The position numbers and the translations under genes are program-made. Positions 4,903 to 5,132 of a DNA stretch of 5,132 bases are shown here, piece by piece. Below the pieces are notes generated by a model that was not told the DNA's origin, searched no databases, and was given only the letters and a program-made list of their open reading frames with translations. Positions within the stretch are counted from its first letter, which is position 1. Each line of letters starts with the position of its first letter. The stretch is taken from the NCBI GenBank assembly GCA_030019325.1, contig JASEFB010000091.1:1807-6938 (forward strand), given 5' to 3'. Source of the stretch: an archaeon. GTDB lineage: Archaea; Halobacteriota; Syntropharchaeia; Alkanophagales; Methanospirareceae.

Positions 4903-4941
4903 TTTACGCGTAAGAAGGTACAGTAGGCGTAAGATTTTTTT
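4903..4941 (+). terminator. Probable carB transcription terminator
   Basis: TTACGC (4904-4909) pairs with GCGTAA (4927-4932), extended by a T-G wobble at 4903/4933, and a run of seven T follows at 4935-4941. This fits an intrinsic or T-rich archaeal terminator 85-120 nt after the carB stop. The left arm is itself part of a perfect palindrome, TTACGCGTAA (4904-4913), and GCGTAAGA occurs twice (4908-4915 and 4927-4934), so the region can fold in two ways. Confidence 0.5.
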
Positions 4942-4956
4942 AAGCGCAGGAAACAG

Positions 4957-5029
4957 TAGTCCCGAGAGGATTCGAACCTCTGTCTCAGGCTCCAAAGGCC
5001 TCTATGCTTGACCCCTACACCACGGGACT
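4957..5029 (-). tRNA. tRNA-Gln (anticodon TTG)
   Basis: Read on the minus strand, this is a 73-nt tRNA. The acceptor AGTCCCG pairs with CGGGACT, with discriminator A and no encoded CCA. The D-stem is GTGT/GCAT with GG in the loop. The anticodon loop CTTTGGA gives TTG, decoding CAA, and CAG by wobble. The T-arm is AGAGG-TTCGAAT-CCTCT. The acceptor and the GCCTTTGGAGCC anticodon arm are typical of archaeal glutamine tRNAs. In archaea this tRNA is usually charged with glutamate and then amidated by GatDE. One oddity is that the first anticodon-stem pair (27-43) reads G against G. The gene converges on carB, with the probable carB terminator between them. No intron is visible in the anticodon loop. 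Confidence 0.95.
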
Positions 5030-5073
5030 TTCGTGTTACAGTATCAATTAATTCTCTCTTTCAGCATTAAAAA

Positions 5074-5083
5074 CTTTATATTT
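5074..5083 (-). promoter_or_regulatory. Putative TATA box for tRNA-Gln
   Basis: On the minus strand this reads AAATATAAAG, the only strong TATA-like element upstream of the tRNA. It lies about 45 bases before the mature 5' end, which would put the transcription start near 5052 and give a precursor leader of about 22 nt. That spacing is reasonable for an archaeal tRNA gene. Confidence 0.45.
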
Positions 5084-5087
5084 GTTT

Positions 5088-5132
5088 ACCGCCGAGATCA
5101 CGGAGAGCGCTGAGATGACGAAATATAATGGG
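5088..5132. other. Purine-rich degenerate short-period sequence at window edge
   Basis: ACCGCCGAGATCACGGAGAG and the following GCGCTGAGATGACG have a loose periodic pattern (CGCCGAGAT, CGGAGAGCG, CTGAGATGACG) like the short purine-rich intergenic repeats found in many prokaryotes. No gene is discernible before the window ends. Confidence 0.25.

Overview
The window most likely comes from an archaeon, probably a euryarchaeote. The clearest sign is the minus-strand tRNA-Gln (anticodon TTG) at 4957-5029. It has the archaeal-type AGTCCCG/CGGGACT acceptor with discriminator A, and no CCA is encoded. A TATA-like box lies about 45 bases upstream of it. The other pointer is a repeat ending in GGATTGAAAC, the 3' end typical of many archaeal CRISPR repeats. 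I cannot name the genus from sequence alone.

Layout. (1) Positions 1-340 carry no convincing gene. They hold two identical 56-bp direct repeats 130 bp apart, each with a triloop hairpin, a CRISPR-repeat-like core and a second, non-identical hairpin just downstream, followed by more hairpins and a 31-bp-spaced imperfect tandem repeat. (2) Positions 352-837 are a two-gene cassette: a basic BrnT-like (RelE/ParE-type) toxin candidate and, 3 nt later, a small acidic protein in the position of its antitoxin. (3) Positions 838-1590 look like eroded intergenic or accessory DNA. They hold a 21-bp direct repeat, a long stem-loop, a start-less hydrophilic reading frame that runs out of frame into a small membrane-protein frame, and palindromes upstream of carB. 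(4) Positions 1591-4818 encode a complete carbamoyl-phosphate synthase large subunit (CarB), the one unambiguous core gene. No carA lies beside it. (5) Positions 4819-5132 hold a probable carB terminator, the convergent tRNA-Gln gene and its putative promoter.

Functionally the window joins a housekeeping right side (pyrimidine and arginine precursor synthesis, translation) to a left side with the look of an accessory island (toxin-antitoxin pair, repeats, broken gene). The items most worth following up are the repeat/hairpin units with the CRISPR-like core, the toxin-like gene with an unrecognised partner and a possibly occluded ribosome binding site, and the frameshifted membrane-protein remnant.
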